NCBI GenBank assembly: GCA_903873485.1
Contig: CAIQOO010000045.1
Location: 1-39,268, forward strand
Origin: an uncultured beta proteobacterium
GTDB taxonomy: Bacteria; Pseudomonadota; Gammaproteobacteria; Burkholderiales; Burkholderiaceae_C
Reading direction: 5' to 3'
DNA length: 39,268 bases
Under the pieces are notes generated by a model. The model was not told the origin of the DNA and did not search any database. It worked only from the letters and a program-made list of their open reading frames with translations. Shown piece after piece: positions 9,201 through 19,161 of the stretch. Within the stretch, counting starts at the first letter, position 1. Every line of letters begins with the position of its first letter. The translations under genes and the position numbers were made by a program.

Positions 9201-9874
9201 GCCGTATGCCTGGCGCAATACCTTGGCGCTTCAAATTCGGGGCATTGCTTTGTCTGTCGGCTGGCCTGCCAGGCGGCCTGGCCGGTGCACAAACTGGCAA
9301 CGATACGCCGCAAATCTATACCTGTACCGATGCCCAGGGGCGCAGGCTGACCTCGGACCGGCCCATCAGGGAATGTCTCGACCGTGAACAAAAAATTCTC
9401 AACCCCAGCGGCACCGTCAAGGCAAAAATTGGCCCGGTTCTGACCGCCCAGGAGCGCAGTGAACAAGATCTCAAGGTCAAGGCCGAACAAGAAGAGCGTG
9501 CCCGTCAGGAGGAAGAAAAACGGCGTGATCGGGCACTGTTGATTCGCTACCCGACCGCCGACTCGCACCACAAGGAAAGAGCCGAAGCGCTGGCCCACAT
9601 CAACCGGGTCAAGCAAAGCGCCGCTGCCCGGGTGACCCAGCTTGAGCTAGACCAGGTCAAGCTCGCCGACGAGATGGCGTTTTACCAGAAAGACCCGAAC
9701 AAGGCACCTGTCAAGCTGCGCCGCCAAATCGACGCGGTGAGGCAGGCGCAGGCGGCACAAGAACGTTTCATCGATGAACAAGATGCCGAAACCAGTCGCG
9801 TCAACGCGCGCTTTGATGACGAATTCAAGCGCTTGACGCCGCTGTGGCGCATGGCCTCAGGCAAGGCGCCCTGA
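9197..9874 (+). CDS. DUF4124 domain-containing exported protein
   Basis: 225 residues, overlapping pyrE by four bases. Residues 1-31 are a signal peptide (basic start, hydrophobic core, AGAQ). A DUF4124-like segment follows with the typical IYTCTDAQGRRLTSDRPIREC, where two cysteines could form a disulphide. From about residue 80 the protein is a long charged helix (QDLKVKAEQEERARQEEEKRRDR) and a probable coiled coil rich in Gln, Arg and Asp to the C-terminus. It is likely periplasmic. Proteins of this kind are often next to pyrE in beta-proteobacteria, but no biochemical function is known to me. Confidence 0.8.
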   Translation: MSRMPGAIPWRFKFGALLCLSAGLPGGLAGAQTGNDTPQIYTCTDAQGRRLTSDRPIRECLDREQKILNPSGTVKAKIGPVLTAQERSEQDLKVKAEQEERARQEEEKRRDRALLIRYPTADSHHKERAEALAHINRVKQSAAARVTQLELDQVKLADEMAFYQKDPNKAPVKLRRQIDAVRQAQAAQERFIDEQDAETSRVNARFDDEFKRLTPLWRMASGKAP

Positions 9875-9892
9875 GCGCCATTGCCGCCGCAT

Positions 9893-11467
9893 TCAGGCGC
9901 CGAGTTTCTGGCGCAACAAGTCGTTCACCTGTTGCGGATTGGCCTTGCCCTGGCTGCCCTTCATGATTTGCCCGACCAGTGCATTGAGTGCCTTGGCATT
10001 GCCGCCACGGTACTGCTCGACATTCTTTGGGTTGGCCGCCAGCACGGCATCGACAATTTTTTCAAGGGCACCAACATCATTCATTTGACGAAGACCAAGG
10101 TGGTCAATCAGGGTTTCAACTTCATTTCTTCCGCTTTGCATACTCGAAGTAATCGTTGACATTGGCGCAGAGGGATTCCCCACTGCCGCGTTTGTTTTAC
10201 TCCAGAGGGTATTAAAAACAGTTTTTGCGGCGTTGTTCGAAATGGTTTTGTCGTCTATGAGCTTGACAAGCCAGCCCAGTTTATTTGGATCAATCGGACA
10301 CTGCACAATGTCCAAGTTCTCCTCATTGAGCTTGCGCGAAACCTCTCCCATGATCCAGTTGCCAACCAATTTGGGCTTGCCGCAGGCTTCTGCAGCCGCT
10401 TCAAAATACGCAGCAACCTCACGGCTCTGGGTAAGGGCTGCGGCATCATAATCCGATAAGCCGTAAGCACTTGCAAAACGTGCCGCCATGACGCGCGGCA
10501 GCTCGGTCATTTCGGCGCGAACCCGCTCCACCCACTCGGGCGCTATCACCAGCGGCGGCAAATCCGGGTCGGGAAAATAGCGGTAATCGGCGGCATCTTC
10601 CTTGCTGCGCATGGCACGCGTTTCACCGGTGTCGGGGTTGAACAGCACGGTAGCCTGTCCAATCGCCCGGCCATCTTCAATCTCTTCAATCTGCCACCGA
10701 ATCTCGTAGTCAATCGCCTGCTGCATGAACTTGAAGCTGTTGAGGTTCTTGATCTCGCGGCGGGTGCCCAAGGCCGCGCCGGGCTTGCGCACCGACACAT
10801 TGGCATCACAGCGAAATGAACCTTCTTGCATGTTGCCGTCGCAAATGCCGATCCAGGTGACGATCTTGTGCAACTCTTTGGCGTAGGCGACGGCCTCGGC
10901 GCTGGAGCGCATGTCTGGCTCGGTGACGATCTCAAGGAGCGGCGTGCCGGCCCGGTTCAGGTCAATGCCGGTCTGGCCAATGAAATCCTCGTGCAGCGAC
11001 TTGCCCGCGTCTTCTTCGAGGTGGGCACGCACCAGGCGCACACTTCGCTTTTCCGCTGGCCCTGAGCCGGTCGAAGGTGCCAGATAAAACTCGACAGTGC
11101 CGCCTTGCACCACCGGAATCTCAAACTGGCTGATCTGGTAGCCCTTGGGCAGATCCGGATAAAAATAATTTTTGCGGGCAAAAATGCTGCGCGGCGCAAT
11201 GTGGGAGCCAACTGCCAGTCCAAATTCGATAGCGCGCTCAACCGCACCCCGGTTCATCACCGGCAGCGTTCCCGGCAAGGCCAGATCAACGGCACAGGCC
11301 TGCGTGTTGGGTTCGGCCCCGAATGCAATGGGCGCACGGCTGAAAATTTTGGACTGGGTGGACAACTGGGCGTGGGTCTCAAAACCGATCACCACTTCGT
11401 AACCTTGCACCAGCACGGATTTAGCCTTGCCAGTGGCGATTGACTTGTCCTGGACAACAGTGTTCAT
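9893..11467 (-). CDS. gatB: Aspartyl/glutamyl-tRNA amidotransferase subunit B
   Basis: 524 residues. GatB binds misacylated Glu-tRNA(Gln) or Asp-tRNA(Asn), activates it with ATP, and receives ammonia from GatA. The N-terminal cradle starts at [21 protein letters not shown] and has [42 protein letters not shown] and [10 protein letters not shown]. The C-terminal YqeY-like tail ends [20 protein letters not shown] and [17 protein letters not shown]. Two insertions are visible: APSTGSGPA (about residues 129-137), encoded by a family B repeat, and about 20 extra residues near 415-440 in the linker before the tail. Both are outside the catalytic core. The start ATG is two bases from the gatA stop, so the genes are cotranscribed. 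Confidence 0.95.
   Translation of the reverse strand: MNTVVQDKSIATGKAKSVLVQGYEVVIGFETHAQLSTQSKIFSRAPIAFGAEPNTQACAVDLALPGTLPVMNRGAVERAIEFGLAVGSHIAPRSIFARKNYFYPDLPKGYQISQFEIPVVQGGTVEFYLAPSTGSGPAEKRSVRLVRAHLEEDAGKSLHEDFIGQTGIDLNRAGTPLLEIVTEPDMRSSAEAVAYAKELHKIVTWIGICDGNMQEGSFRCDANVSVRKPGAALGTRREIKNLNSFKFMQQAIDYEIRWQIEEIEDGRAIGQATVLFNPDTGETRAMRSKEDAADYRYFPDPDLPPLVIAPEWVERVRAEMTELPRVMAARFASAYGLSDYDAAALTQSREVAAYFEAAAEACGKPKLVGNWIMGEVSRKLNEENLDIVQCPIDPNKLGWLVKLIDDKTISNNAAKTVFNTLWSKTNAAVGNPSAPMSTITSSMQSGRNEVETLIDHLGLRQMNDVGALEKIVDAVLAANPKNVEQYRGGNAKALNALVGQIMKGSQGKANPQQVNDLLRQKLGA
11058..11080 (-). repeat. Family B repeat unit inside gatB
   Basis: GGCCCTGAGCCGGTCGAAGG on the plus strand matches the unit CCCTGAGC.TGTCGAAGG found at 18177-18202 and 37274-37298, a sequence common between genes in Burkholderiales. 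Here it lies within gatB and encodes an in-frame insertion. Confidence 0.7.
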
Positions 11468-11469
11468 GG

Positions 11470-12945
11470 TCAGACTCCTTGCGGTCTAGCGTTGTGCCAA
11501 TCGGTGGCTTGCTGAAAACGGTGCGCCACATTGAGCAGGCGCGATTCAGTCAGGTGGTTGCCAATCAGTTGCAGTCCTACCGGCATGTGATCCGCCCCAA
11601 AACCGACCGGCAAACTCATGCCGGGCAGGCCCGCCAGCGAGGCCGGCAGGGTGAAGATGTCGGCCAGGTAGTCGGCCAGCGGGTCATTGCCGTGGCCGCC
11701 GAGCTTCCAGGCGACGGTCGGGGCCACCGGGCCGGCAATCACGTCGCAGACCTTGAAAGCGGCCTGAAAGTCGTCGGCAATCATGCGGCGGATTTTTTGC
11801 GCCTGCAAATAGTAGGCATCGTAATAGCCGTGCGACAGCACATAGGTGCCAATCATGATGCGGCGTTTCACCTCGTCGCCAAAACCCTCGGCGCGGGTTT
11901 GCCGGTACATGTCGTTCAAATCGGTGTACTGCGCTGCGCGATGGCCAAACTTGACACCGTCAAAGCGGCTCAGGTTGCTCGACGCTTCGGCCGGTGCAAT
12001 GATGTAATAGACCGGAATCGACAGTTCGGTGCGCGGCAGCGAGATCGGCACCAGTTGGGCACCCAGTGCCTGGTATTGCTTGAGCGCGGCATCCACGGCA
12101 GCACGCACATCATCGGCCAGCCCTTCGCCAAAGAACTCGGCCGGGATGCCAATGCGCAAACCGTCGATGGCGTCACCCAGCTTCAAGCTGAAATCTTCAG
12201 CGGGCAGATCCAGAGAGGTCGAATCGCGGTCCGGGTCAAAGCCGCACATGGCAGAGAGCAGCAGTGCGCAGTCTTCGGCGCTGCGTGCCAGCACCCCGGC
12301 CTGGTCCAGGCTTGACGCAAACGCCACCATACCGTAGCGCGAGGCCCGGCCATAAGTCGGCTTGATGCCGGTGATGCCGCAAAACGAGGCCGGCTGACGG
12401 ATCGACCCACCGGTGTCGGTGCCGGTGGCCGCTGGTGTCAGCCGCGCCGCCACTGCCGCTGCGCTGCCACCCGATGAGCCACCGGGGGTGCGCGTGTTGT
12501 CCCAGGGGTTTTTGACCGGGCCAAAGGCCGAATTCTCGTTGGCTGAACCCATCGCGAATTCATCGCAATTGAGCTTGCCCAGCGTCACCGCGCCGGCCGC
12601 CGCCAGGCGTGACACCACGGAGGCGTCAAATGGCGAGCGGTAACCGGCCAGCATCTTCGAGCCGGCGGTGGAGACAAAGTCGCGGGTGACAAAAATATCT
12701 TTGTGCGCCAGTGGCACGCCGACCAGCGCGCCTGCCGGGCCGGCCGCCAGGCGGGCATCTGCCGCGCCGGCCTGCGCCAGCGTCACGTCTTCAGACATAT
12801 CCAGGAAAGCGCCCAAATCGCTGTGCGCCCGGGCGCGTGCCAGAAAATGTTGTGCGGCTTCTACGCTTGAAACCTTGCGGCTGCGCAGTTGTGTGGCGAG
12901 TTGCACCACGGTCAGATCATGCAGATCAGGTGAATATTGCGTCAT
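11470..12945 (-). CDS. gatA: Aspartyl/glutamyl-tRNA amidotransferase subunit A
   Basis: 491 residues. GatA is the amidase-signature subunit that releases ammonia from glutamine and passes it to GatB. The Ser-cisSer-Lys triad is visible: K82 in PLAHKDIF, the cis-Ser in [15 protein letters not shown] (155-165) and the nucleophile S181 in [13 protein letters not shown]. The C-terminal part has [20 protein letters not shown] in the slightly varied form [16 protein letters not shown]. The length is normal. It is preceded by gatC, but with a 142-base gap that carries a repeat, rather than the usual near contact. The stop is two bases from the gatB start. Confidence 0.95.
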   Translation of the reverse strand: MTQYSPDLHDLTVVQLATQLRSRKVSSVEAAQHFLARARAHSDLGAFLDMSEDVTLAQAGAADARLAAGPAGALVGVPLAHKDIFVTRDFVSTAGSKMLAGYRSPFDASVVSRLAAAGAVTLGKLNCDEFAMGSANENSAFGPVKNPWDNTRTPGGSSGGSAAAVAARLTPAATGTDTGGSIRQPASFCGITGIKPTYGRASRYGMVAFASSLDQAGVLARSAEDCALLLSAMCGFDPDRDSTSLDLPAEDFSLKLGDAIDGLRIGIPAEFFGEGLADDVRAAVDAALKQYQALGAQLVPISLPRTELSIPVYYIIAPAEASSNLSRFDGVKFGHRAAQYTDLNDMYRQTRAEGFGDEVKRRIMIGTYVLSHGYYDAYYLQAQKIRRMIADDFQAAFKVCDVIAGPVAPTVAWKLGGHGNDPLADYLADIFTLPASLAGLPGMSLPVGFGADHMPVGLQLIGNHLTESRLLNVAHRFQQATDWHNARPQGV

Positions 12946-12993
12946 GATGGAAATAGGAAAAGCGTCTGGAAGCGGTCAAGATTTACCCACAAA

Positions 12994-13050
12994 ATTCATT
13001 AAAATGAATAGCATGCTGCGCTTGCATGACGCTGGCTACAAGCCGATTAG
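12994..13050 (+). repeat. Family A repeat and short hairpin between gatC and gatA
   Basis: ATAGCATGCTGCGCTTGCAT followed by GACGCTGGCTACAAGCCGATT (13008-13050) fits the family A pattern except for a changed AAGGGCT core. A perfect 7-bp hairpin ATTCATT/AATGAAT (12994-13009) precedes it. Together they fill much of the gap inside the gat operon. Confidence 0.6.
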
Positions 13051-13087
13051 ATATATAAATTCCGTTATAAAAAATATAGCAAAGAGC

Positions 13088-13387
13088 TTACTCAATGACC
13101 TTCGGCACCAGAAACAGGCCGGCTTCGACGGCTGGGGCGCTGCGCTGGTTGGCTTCACGCTGATTTGGCTCGGTTGCCAGGTCGGCGCGCAGGCGCAGCG
13201 CCATCTCTCCCGTCACATCGACCGGATGCGCCAGCGGCACCAGCCCGGCGGTGTCAACGGCCCGCATTTTTTCAACAATGCCAAAAAAATCATTGAGTTG
13301 CACGCATAGACGGGCACGTTCGTCAGGCTGAAGACCGAGCCGGGCCAAGTTAGCCAGACGGTCAATGTCGGCGGGGGTCAGGGACAT
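13088..13387 (-). CDS. gatC: Aspartyl/glutamyl-tRNA amidotransferase subunit C
   Basis: 99 residues. GatC is the small belt protein that holds GatA and GatB together. The sequence has the family order: [17 protein letters not shown] with a following acidic and basic helix, [26 protein letters not shown], and a C-terminal stretch with LRAD and ending in [10 protein letters not shown]. The length is typical. It is the first gene of gatCAB and faces mreB across a 201-base gap that must hold both promoters. Confidence 0.92.
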   Translation of the reverse strand: MSLTPADIDRLANLARLGLQPDERARLCVQLNDFFGIVEKMRAVDTAGLVPLAHPVDVTGEMALRLRADLATEPNQREANQRSAPAVEAGLFLVPKVIE

Positions 13388-14632
<1,245 letters not shown>

Positions 14633-14647
14633 GCATCGGTGTCAGCG

Positions 14648-15562
14648 ATGCCGCTGGGTACGCTCGACGGTACACCCCCGCCATTTTTTCGGCAGGGTCC
14701 CTCGGCACTGTCGAAACTGGTTGTTTTCAGCCTGCTGGCGCTGCTGCTGGCAGTCGCGGACCTGCGCTTTCGCATCGTTCAGCCGCTGCGGGCAACGATT
14801 GCGACGGTACTGTACCCGTTGCAATGGGCACTGCTGCAACCAGTGCGGCTGGTGCAATCAAGTGGTCATTATTTTGAGTCCCTGGCCGACTCCCAGGCAC
14901 GGGAGGCGGCCGCGCAATACCAGCTCGGCCTGCAGTCCCAGCGCGCCTTGCAGGTGGAGCAATTGGCTCTTGAAAACGTCCGGCTGCGCCGGCTGCTGGA
15001 GATGCGCGAACGTCTCAATACCCCGGCCCTGGCGGCCCAGGTGCTGTACGATGCCGCCGACCCTTACACCCGGAAAGTGGTCATTGACAAGGGAGCGGTG
15101 GCGGCGGTGCAAGCGGGCGCACCGGTGATCGACGAGACCGGCATTCTGGGGCAAGTCACCCGGGTCTATCCGCTGGTCAGCGAAGTGACCCTGATTACCG
15201 ACCGAAACCAGGCGATTCCGGTGCTCAATGTGCGCACCGGGGTGCGCGGTCTGGCCTTTGGCGACCCGGCCGCGCGCAGCGGCTTGCTCGAGCTCAGGTT
15301 TATGGATGCCAACGTGGATATCCAGACCGGTGACCTGCTGACCACCAGCGGTGTCGATGGTGTCTATCCACCCGGATTGCCGGTGGCCCGGGTGGCCGCC
15401 ATTGAGCGCCGTGCCGACTCGGCCTTTGCCCGCCTCAGTTGCACGCCGGTGGCGCGCGTCAACGGCAGCTTGCATGTGCTGGTGTTGCAGCCGATGGCGG
15501 ACCAAGTCGCGAGTCGGCCACAAGACAGCGCTTCGGAACCACGCCGGGGAGGCTCGCGATGA
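14648..15562 (+). CDS. mreC: Rod shape-determining protein MreC
   Basis: 304 residues from the ATG at 14648 (MPLGTLDGTPPPFFRQGPS); a GTG three codons earlier is possible. MreC is a bitopic inner-membrane protein whose periplasmic part activates PBP2. It has a short cytoplasmic N-terminus, one transmembrane helix (LVVFSLLALLLAVADLRF, about residues 24-42), a coiled coil (QYQLGLQSQRALQVEQLALE to RLRRLLEMRER) and two beta domains with VIDKGAVAAVQAGAPVIDE, GILGQVTRVYP and the LLTTSGVDGVYPPGLPVARV motif. The C-terminus is a polar, disordered tail. It overlaps mreD by four bases. Confidence 0.93.
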   Translation: MPLGTLDGTPPPFFRQGPSALSKLVVFSLLALLLAVADLRFRIVQPLRATIATVLYPLQWALLQPVRLVQSSGHYFESLADSQAREAAAQYQLGLQSQRALQVEQLALENVRLRRLLEMRERLNTPALAAQVLYDAADPYTRKVVIDKGAVAAVQAGAPVIDETGILGQVTRVYPLVSEVTLITDRNQAIPVLNVRTGVRGLAFGDPAARSGLLELRFMDANVDIQTGDLLTTSGVDGVYPPGLPVARVAAIERRADSAFARLSCTPVARVNGSLHVLVLQPMADQVASRPQDSASEPRRGGSR

Positions 15563-16089
15563 TCATGCCACGCGGGCAGCAACTGCTGCTGCCAGCCAGG
15601 CCGCTGTTCATCTGGGGCAGCCTGCTGGCTGCCCTGAGCCTGGACATGCTGCAGAACATGGGGCTGTGGGGGCGTGCCGCCTGGTGGCCTGAAACCCTGA
15701 TGCTGGTGCTGGTGTTCTGGACCATTCACCAGCCACAGCGGGTCGGGGTCGGTGCCGCCTTCATGCTGGGCCTGGTGATGGACGTGCATCAAAGCGCGCT
15801 GCTGGGCCAGCATGCACTGGCCTATACCGTGGTGAGTTTTCTGGCGATCGGCATCCACCGGCGCCTGCTCTGGTTCAGTGTTCCGAGCCAGGCGGCACAG
15901 GTGTTGCCGCTGTTTGCGGCGGCACACACGCTGGCGCTGCTGGTGCGGCTGGCCGCCGGTGATGATTTTCCGGGCTGGTCGATTTTTCTGGCCCCGCTGA
16001 TCGAGGCCCTGCTGTGGCCGCTGGTCAGCGTACTGCTGCTGCTGCCGCAGCGCCAGGCACCCAACCCGGATGCCAACCGCCCGCTCTGA
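15559..16089 (+). CDS. mreD: Rod shape-determining protein MreD
   Basis: 176 residues from the ATG at 15559, which follows GGGGAGG and overlaps the mreC stop (ATGA). MreD is a small integral membrane protein of the elongasome. About five or six hydrophobic segments are visible, and the sequence has PLFIWGSLLAALSLDMLQN at the start, FWTIHQPQRVGVGAAFMLGLVMDV in the middle (a typical MreD motif: lying before G(L)xxD) and ALLWPLVSVLLLLPQR near the end. It lies six bases before mrdA. Confidence 0.9.
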   Translation: MIMPRGQQLLLPARPLFIWGSLLAALSLDMLQNMGLWGRAAWWPETLMLVLVFWTIHQPQRVGVGAAFMLGLVMDVHQSALLGQHALAYTVVSFLAIGIHRRLLWFSVPSQAAQVLPLFAAAHTLALLVRLAAGDDFPGWSIFLAPLIEALLWPLVSVLLLLPQRQAPNPDANRPL

Positions 16090-16095
16090 CGCTCA

Positions 16096-18165
16096 ATGAC
16101 CGCCATTCGCAATGTTCAGGCTGAACTGTCGCGCTTTCGCCTGCGCGTGCTGGTGGCCAGCTTGGTAGTGCTGACGTGTTTTGGCCTGGTGGCCACCCGG
16201 CTGACGTACCTGCAGGTGGTGCGTCATGAGGATTTGCGCGCCCAGGCTGAAAACAACCGCACCGCCATTGTGCCGATTGTGCCCAACCGGGGCTTGATCC
16301 TGGACCGCAACGGCATCGTGCTGGCCACCAATTACTCGGCTTACACCCTTGAGGTCACGCCGTCCAGGGTTGCCAACCTGGAGCAGACCATTAACCAACT
16401 GGCCCAGGTGCTGGAGATCACCACGCGGGACCGGCGGCACTTCAAAAAGCTGCGCGAAGAAGCCAAGAATTTTGAATCGCTGCCGCTGCGCAGCCGTCTC
16501 AGCGACACCGAAGTGGCCCGCTTTGCCGCCCAGCGCTATCGTTTTCCCGGTGTTGACATCAAGGCCCGGCTGTTTCGCAATTACCCCTTCGCCGAACTGG
16601 CCAGCCATGTGGTGGGCTATATCGGGCGCATCAATGCCGCCGAAAAAGAAGCCATCGAAGAGTCCGAGGATCCGGCCAACTACCGTGGCACCGACTACAT
16701 CGGCAAGCTCGGCATTGAACAGAGTTTCGAGACGCAATTGCACGGCATCACCGGTGTTGACGCCATGGAGACCTCGGCTGGCGGGCGCGCCACCCGGCGC
16801 CTGGCCAGCCAGCCCTCCACCCCTGGCAACACGGTCAAGCTGTCGATCGACATCAAGCTGCAAAAACTGATTGAAGACATGTATGGCGAACGCCGTGGTG
16901 CCCTGGTGGCGCTCGACCCCAAGTCGGGCGAAGTGCTGGCGTTTGTCAGCAAGCCGACCTTCGATCCCAATCTGTTTGTCGATGGCATTGACCAGGAAAA
17001 CTGGCAACTGCTCAACGGCTCGATCGACAAGCCGCTGCTCAACCGCGCCCTGCGCGGCACTTACCCGCCCGGTTCGACTTTCAAGCCGTTCATGGCGCTG
17101 GCCGCCTTGCATACCGGCACCCGCTCGGCCGGCACGCTGATCAACGACCCGGGCTATTACATGTTTGCCGGTCACCGCTTTGGCAGCCCGGAAAACGAGC
17201 GCGGCGGCATCATGGACATGCGCCGCGCGATTGTCGAATCCAGCAACGCCTATTTTTACTCGCTGGCCAATGAACTCGGCGTCGATACCATGCACGACTT
17301 CATGAAACCGCTGGGCTTTGGCCAGATTACCGGCATCGACATCTACGGCGAGGTGCGCGGCGTGCTGCCAAGCCAGGCCTGGAAACGCGGCTATTTCAAG
17401 CGCCCCGAACAGCAAAAATGGTATGCCGGTGAAACCATTTCACTCGGCATCGGGCAGGGCTACAACAGTTTTACCATGCTGCAACTGGCGCAGGCGACCG
17501 CCATTGTGGCCAACAATGGCATCAAGCACACGCCCCACCTGGTGATTGCCACGCAAGATGCCAGCACCCGCGTCAGTGTTCCGGTGGCAGCACAGCCGGC
17601 ACAAAGCCTGGGCTACAAGCTAGCGCATGTGGAATTCATCCGCCAGGCGATGGTGGGCGTGACGCAGGGCGGCACCTCGTCGCGAGTCTTTGCCGGTGCC
17701 GGCTACATCAGTGGCGGCAAAACCGGTACGGCGCAAGCCGTGTCGCTGAGCAAAAGCGAAAAATACGTCGCCTCCCGCATGGAAGAGCGGCATCGCGACC
17801 ATTCGCTCTACATTGCTTTTGCACCCGCCGACGACCCCAAAATTGCGCTTGCCGTGATTGTCGAAAACGCCGGTTTCGGTTCCGCCTCGGCGGCACCGAT
17901 CGCGCGGCGCGCCTTTGACTACTGGTTGCTGGGCCAATACCCCAACGACGACGACTTGCAGGCAGTCAGCAAAGGCCTGGCCGGCCCGCCGATTGGCAAA
18001 CCCCGATTGGCGACCGATGTGAATTGGCCGGTGGTTGCCGCCTCGGCAGCCGCCGCAGCCACCTCGGCCGCCGCATCGGCCGCTTCAGCAGCGTCCGCAA
18101 TGGTCCGGGCTGCGCCAGCCGCCCAGCACGGCAGCATCCCGGCCAGCGCACGCCGGCTGAGGTGA
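16096..18165 (+). CDS. mrdA: Penicillin-binding protein 2 (peptidoglycan D,D-transpeptidase)
   Basis: 689 residues. PBP2 is the class B transpeptidase of the elongasome, anchored by one N-terminal transmembrane helix (about residues 16-38). The pedestal domain contains NRGLILDRNGIVLATN and YPFAELASHVVGYIGR. The transpeptidase has S327-TFK in PPGSTFKPFMA, the SSN triad at 382-384, and KTG at 542-544 in ISGGKTGTAQAV, so it should be active. The last 50 or so residues are an Ala/Ser-rich low-complexity tail (ASAAAAATSAAASAASAASA) ending in a basic stretch, longer than in E. coli PBP2. The usual partner gene rodA (mrdB) does not follow; the next gene is on the other strand. Confidence 0.95.
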   Translation: MTAIRNVQAELSRFRLRVLVASLVVLTCFGLVATRLTYLQVVRHEDLRAQAENNRTAIVPIVPNRGLILDRNGIVLATNYSAYTLEVTPSRVANLEQTINQLAQVLEITTRDRRHFKKLREEAKNFESLPLRSRLSDTEVARFAAQRYRFPGVDIKARLFRNYPFAELASHVVGYIGRINAAEKEAIEESEDPANYRGTDYIGKLGIEQSFETQLHGITGVDAMETSAGGRATRRLASQPSTPGNTVKLSIDIKLQKLIEDMYGERRGALVALDPKSGEVLAFVSKPTFDPNLFVDGIDQENWQLLNGSIDKPLLNRALRGTYPPGSTFKPFMALAALHTGTRSAGTLINDPGYYMFAGHRFGSPENERGGIMDMRRAIVESSNAYFYSLANELGVDTMHDFMKPLGFGQITGIDIYGEVRGVLPSQAWKRGYFKRPEQQKWYAGETISLGIGQGYNSFTMLQLAQATAIVANNGIKHTPHLVIATQDASTRVSVPVAAQPAQSLGYKLAHVEFIRQAMVGVTQGGTSSRVFAGAGYISGGKTGTAQAVSLSKSEKYVASRMEERHRDHSLYIAFAPADDPKIALAVIVENAGFGSASAAPIARRAFDYWLLGQYPNDDDLQAVSKGLAGPPIGKPRLATDVNWPVVAASAAAAATSAAASAASAASAMVRAAPAAQHGSIPASARRLR

Positions 18166-18175
18166 TTCGGTCCAA

Positions 18176-18246
18176 CCGTTCGGCCTGAGCTTGTCGAAGG
18201 CCTGCAAACATTGACAATTGCGCATCGACCAAGCTCACCGCGAACG
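18176..18246. repeat. Family B inverted pair between mrdA and the TSUP gene
   Basis: CCGTTCGGCCTGAGCTTGTC (starting near 18176) and its imperfect reverse complement ending CGAACGG (18224-18246) form a hairpin with arms of about 24 bases and a loop of about 22. It lies between convergent genes and could stop transcription from both sides, though there is no T-tract. Confidence 0.75.
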
Positions 18247-18271
18247 GTAGCGCTTTTAACGGAACGAACTG

Positions 18272-19030
18272 CTAGCGAACAAACGCGTCGGCGCCGGTTT
18301 TCAGAATCAGCGCGCTGACCACCAGCAAAAAAACACCGCGCACAAAACCGGCACCGTGCCGCAGCGCCATGCGGGTTCCCAGAAAACTGCCCAGCACGTT
18401 GGCCAGCGCCATGATCAGCACAAAATGCCACCAGATGTGCCCCTTGGCAATGAACAGGCTCAGCGCCGCCACATTGGTGGCGGTGTTGACCCATTTGGCC
18501 GCAGCAGATGCATGCAAAAAATCATAGCCCAGCAGGCGGACAAATAAAAACACCAGAAAACTGCCGGCGCCGGGTCCAAAAAAGCCATCATAAAAGCCGA
18601 TGACCAGGCCAATGCCGGCGGCGATCCACTGCTCTTGCAAGCCGGCAAAGCGCGGCGCGTGCTGGCGACCCAGCTCTTTCTTGAAAAATGTATAAATCAG
18701 CACCAGCAGCAGCACCAGCGGCAGCAGCTTGCGCAAAAAGTCGGGCGACACCCGCGTCACCAGCCAGGCTCCTGTCAACGATGCCAGCAAACCTGCCAGC
18801 ACCGCCGGCCACAGCGCCGGCCAGCGCAGCGCCACCCGATGGCTGTACTGCCAGGTGGCAAACGCCGTACCCCACACCGAGGCCGCCTTGTTGGTGCCAA
18901 ACAAGGTGGCCGGATGCGCCGCAGGAAAAGTGGCAAACAGGGCCGGCACCAGAATCAGGCCGCCGCCACCGACGATCGAATCGACAAAGCCGGCAAACAG
19001 GCTGGCAACTGAGACAACAACAAAATCCAT
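18272..19030 (-). CDS. TSUP-family (TauE/SafE) membrane permease
   Basis: 252 residues, almost wholly hydrophobic, with about seven or eight transmembrane helices. TSUP proteins move sulfite, sulfonates or other organic anions across the inner membrane. The N-terminal motif SLFAGFVDSIVGGGGLILVPALF is the characteristic first repeat, and the second repeat has GLVIGFYDGFFGPGAGSFLVFLFV, the same G-x-x-D-G-x-x-G-x-G pattern. HASAAAKWVNTATNVAAL is also typical (the YfcA branch). The substrate cannot be told from the sequence, and no sulfur gene is nearby. A family A repeat lies upstream. Confidence 0.88.
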   Translation of the reverse strand: MDFVVVSVASLFAGFVDSIVGGGGLILVPALFATFPAAHPATLFGTNKAASVWGTAFATWQYSHRVALRWPALWPAVLAGLLASLTGAWLVTRVSPDFLRKLLPLVLLLVLIYTFFKKELGRQHAPRFAGLQEQWIAAGIGLVIGFYDGFFGPGAGSFLVFLFVRLLGYDFLHASAAAKWVNTATNVAALSLFIAKGHIWWHFVLIMALANVLGSFLGTRMALRHGAGFVRGVFLLVVSALILKTGADAFVR

Positions 19031-19070
19031 GCCGCCATTGTCGCACCCGGCATCTGCCCTGAATGCTGCA

Positions 19071-19127
19071 TATTTAATAGCTAGCTACGCTTGCTGGACA
19101 AGGGCTGGAGCCGTATTTATTATAAAA
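19071..19127 (+). repeat. Family A repeat upstream of the TSUP gene
   Basis: TAATAGCTAGCTACGCTTGC, then TGGACAAGGGCTGGAGCCG and an AT-rich end. This is one of the best preserved copies and was used here as a reference for comparing the others. Confidence 0.85.
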
Positions 19128-19161
19128 ACCGGGGAACCGGGCTGGCCCCTGTCAGGCCGAC

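Noticed and set aside
16093..17415. A 440-codon open frame antisense to mrdA
   Set aside because: It is the mirror of a well-supported PBP2 gene and shows no recognisable motif.
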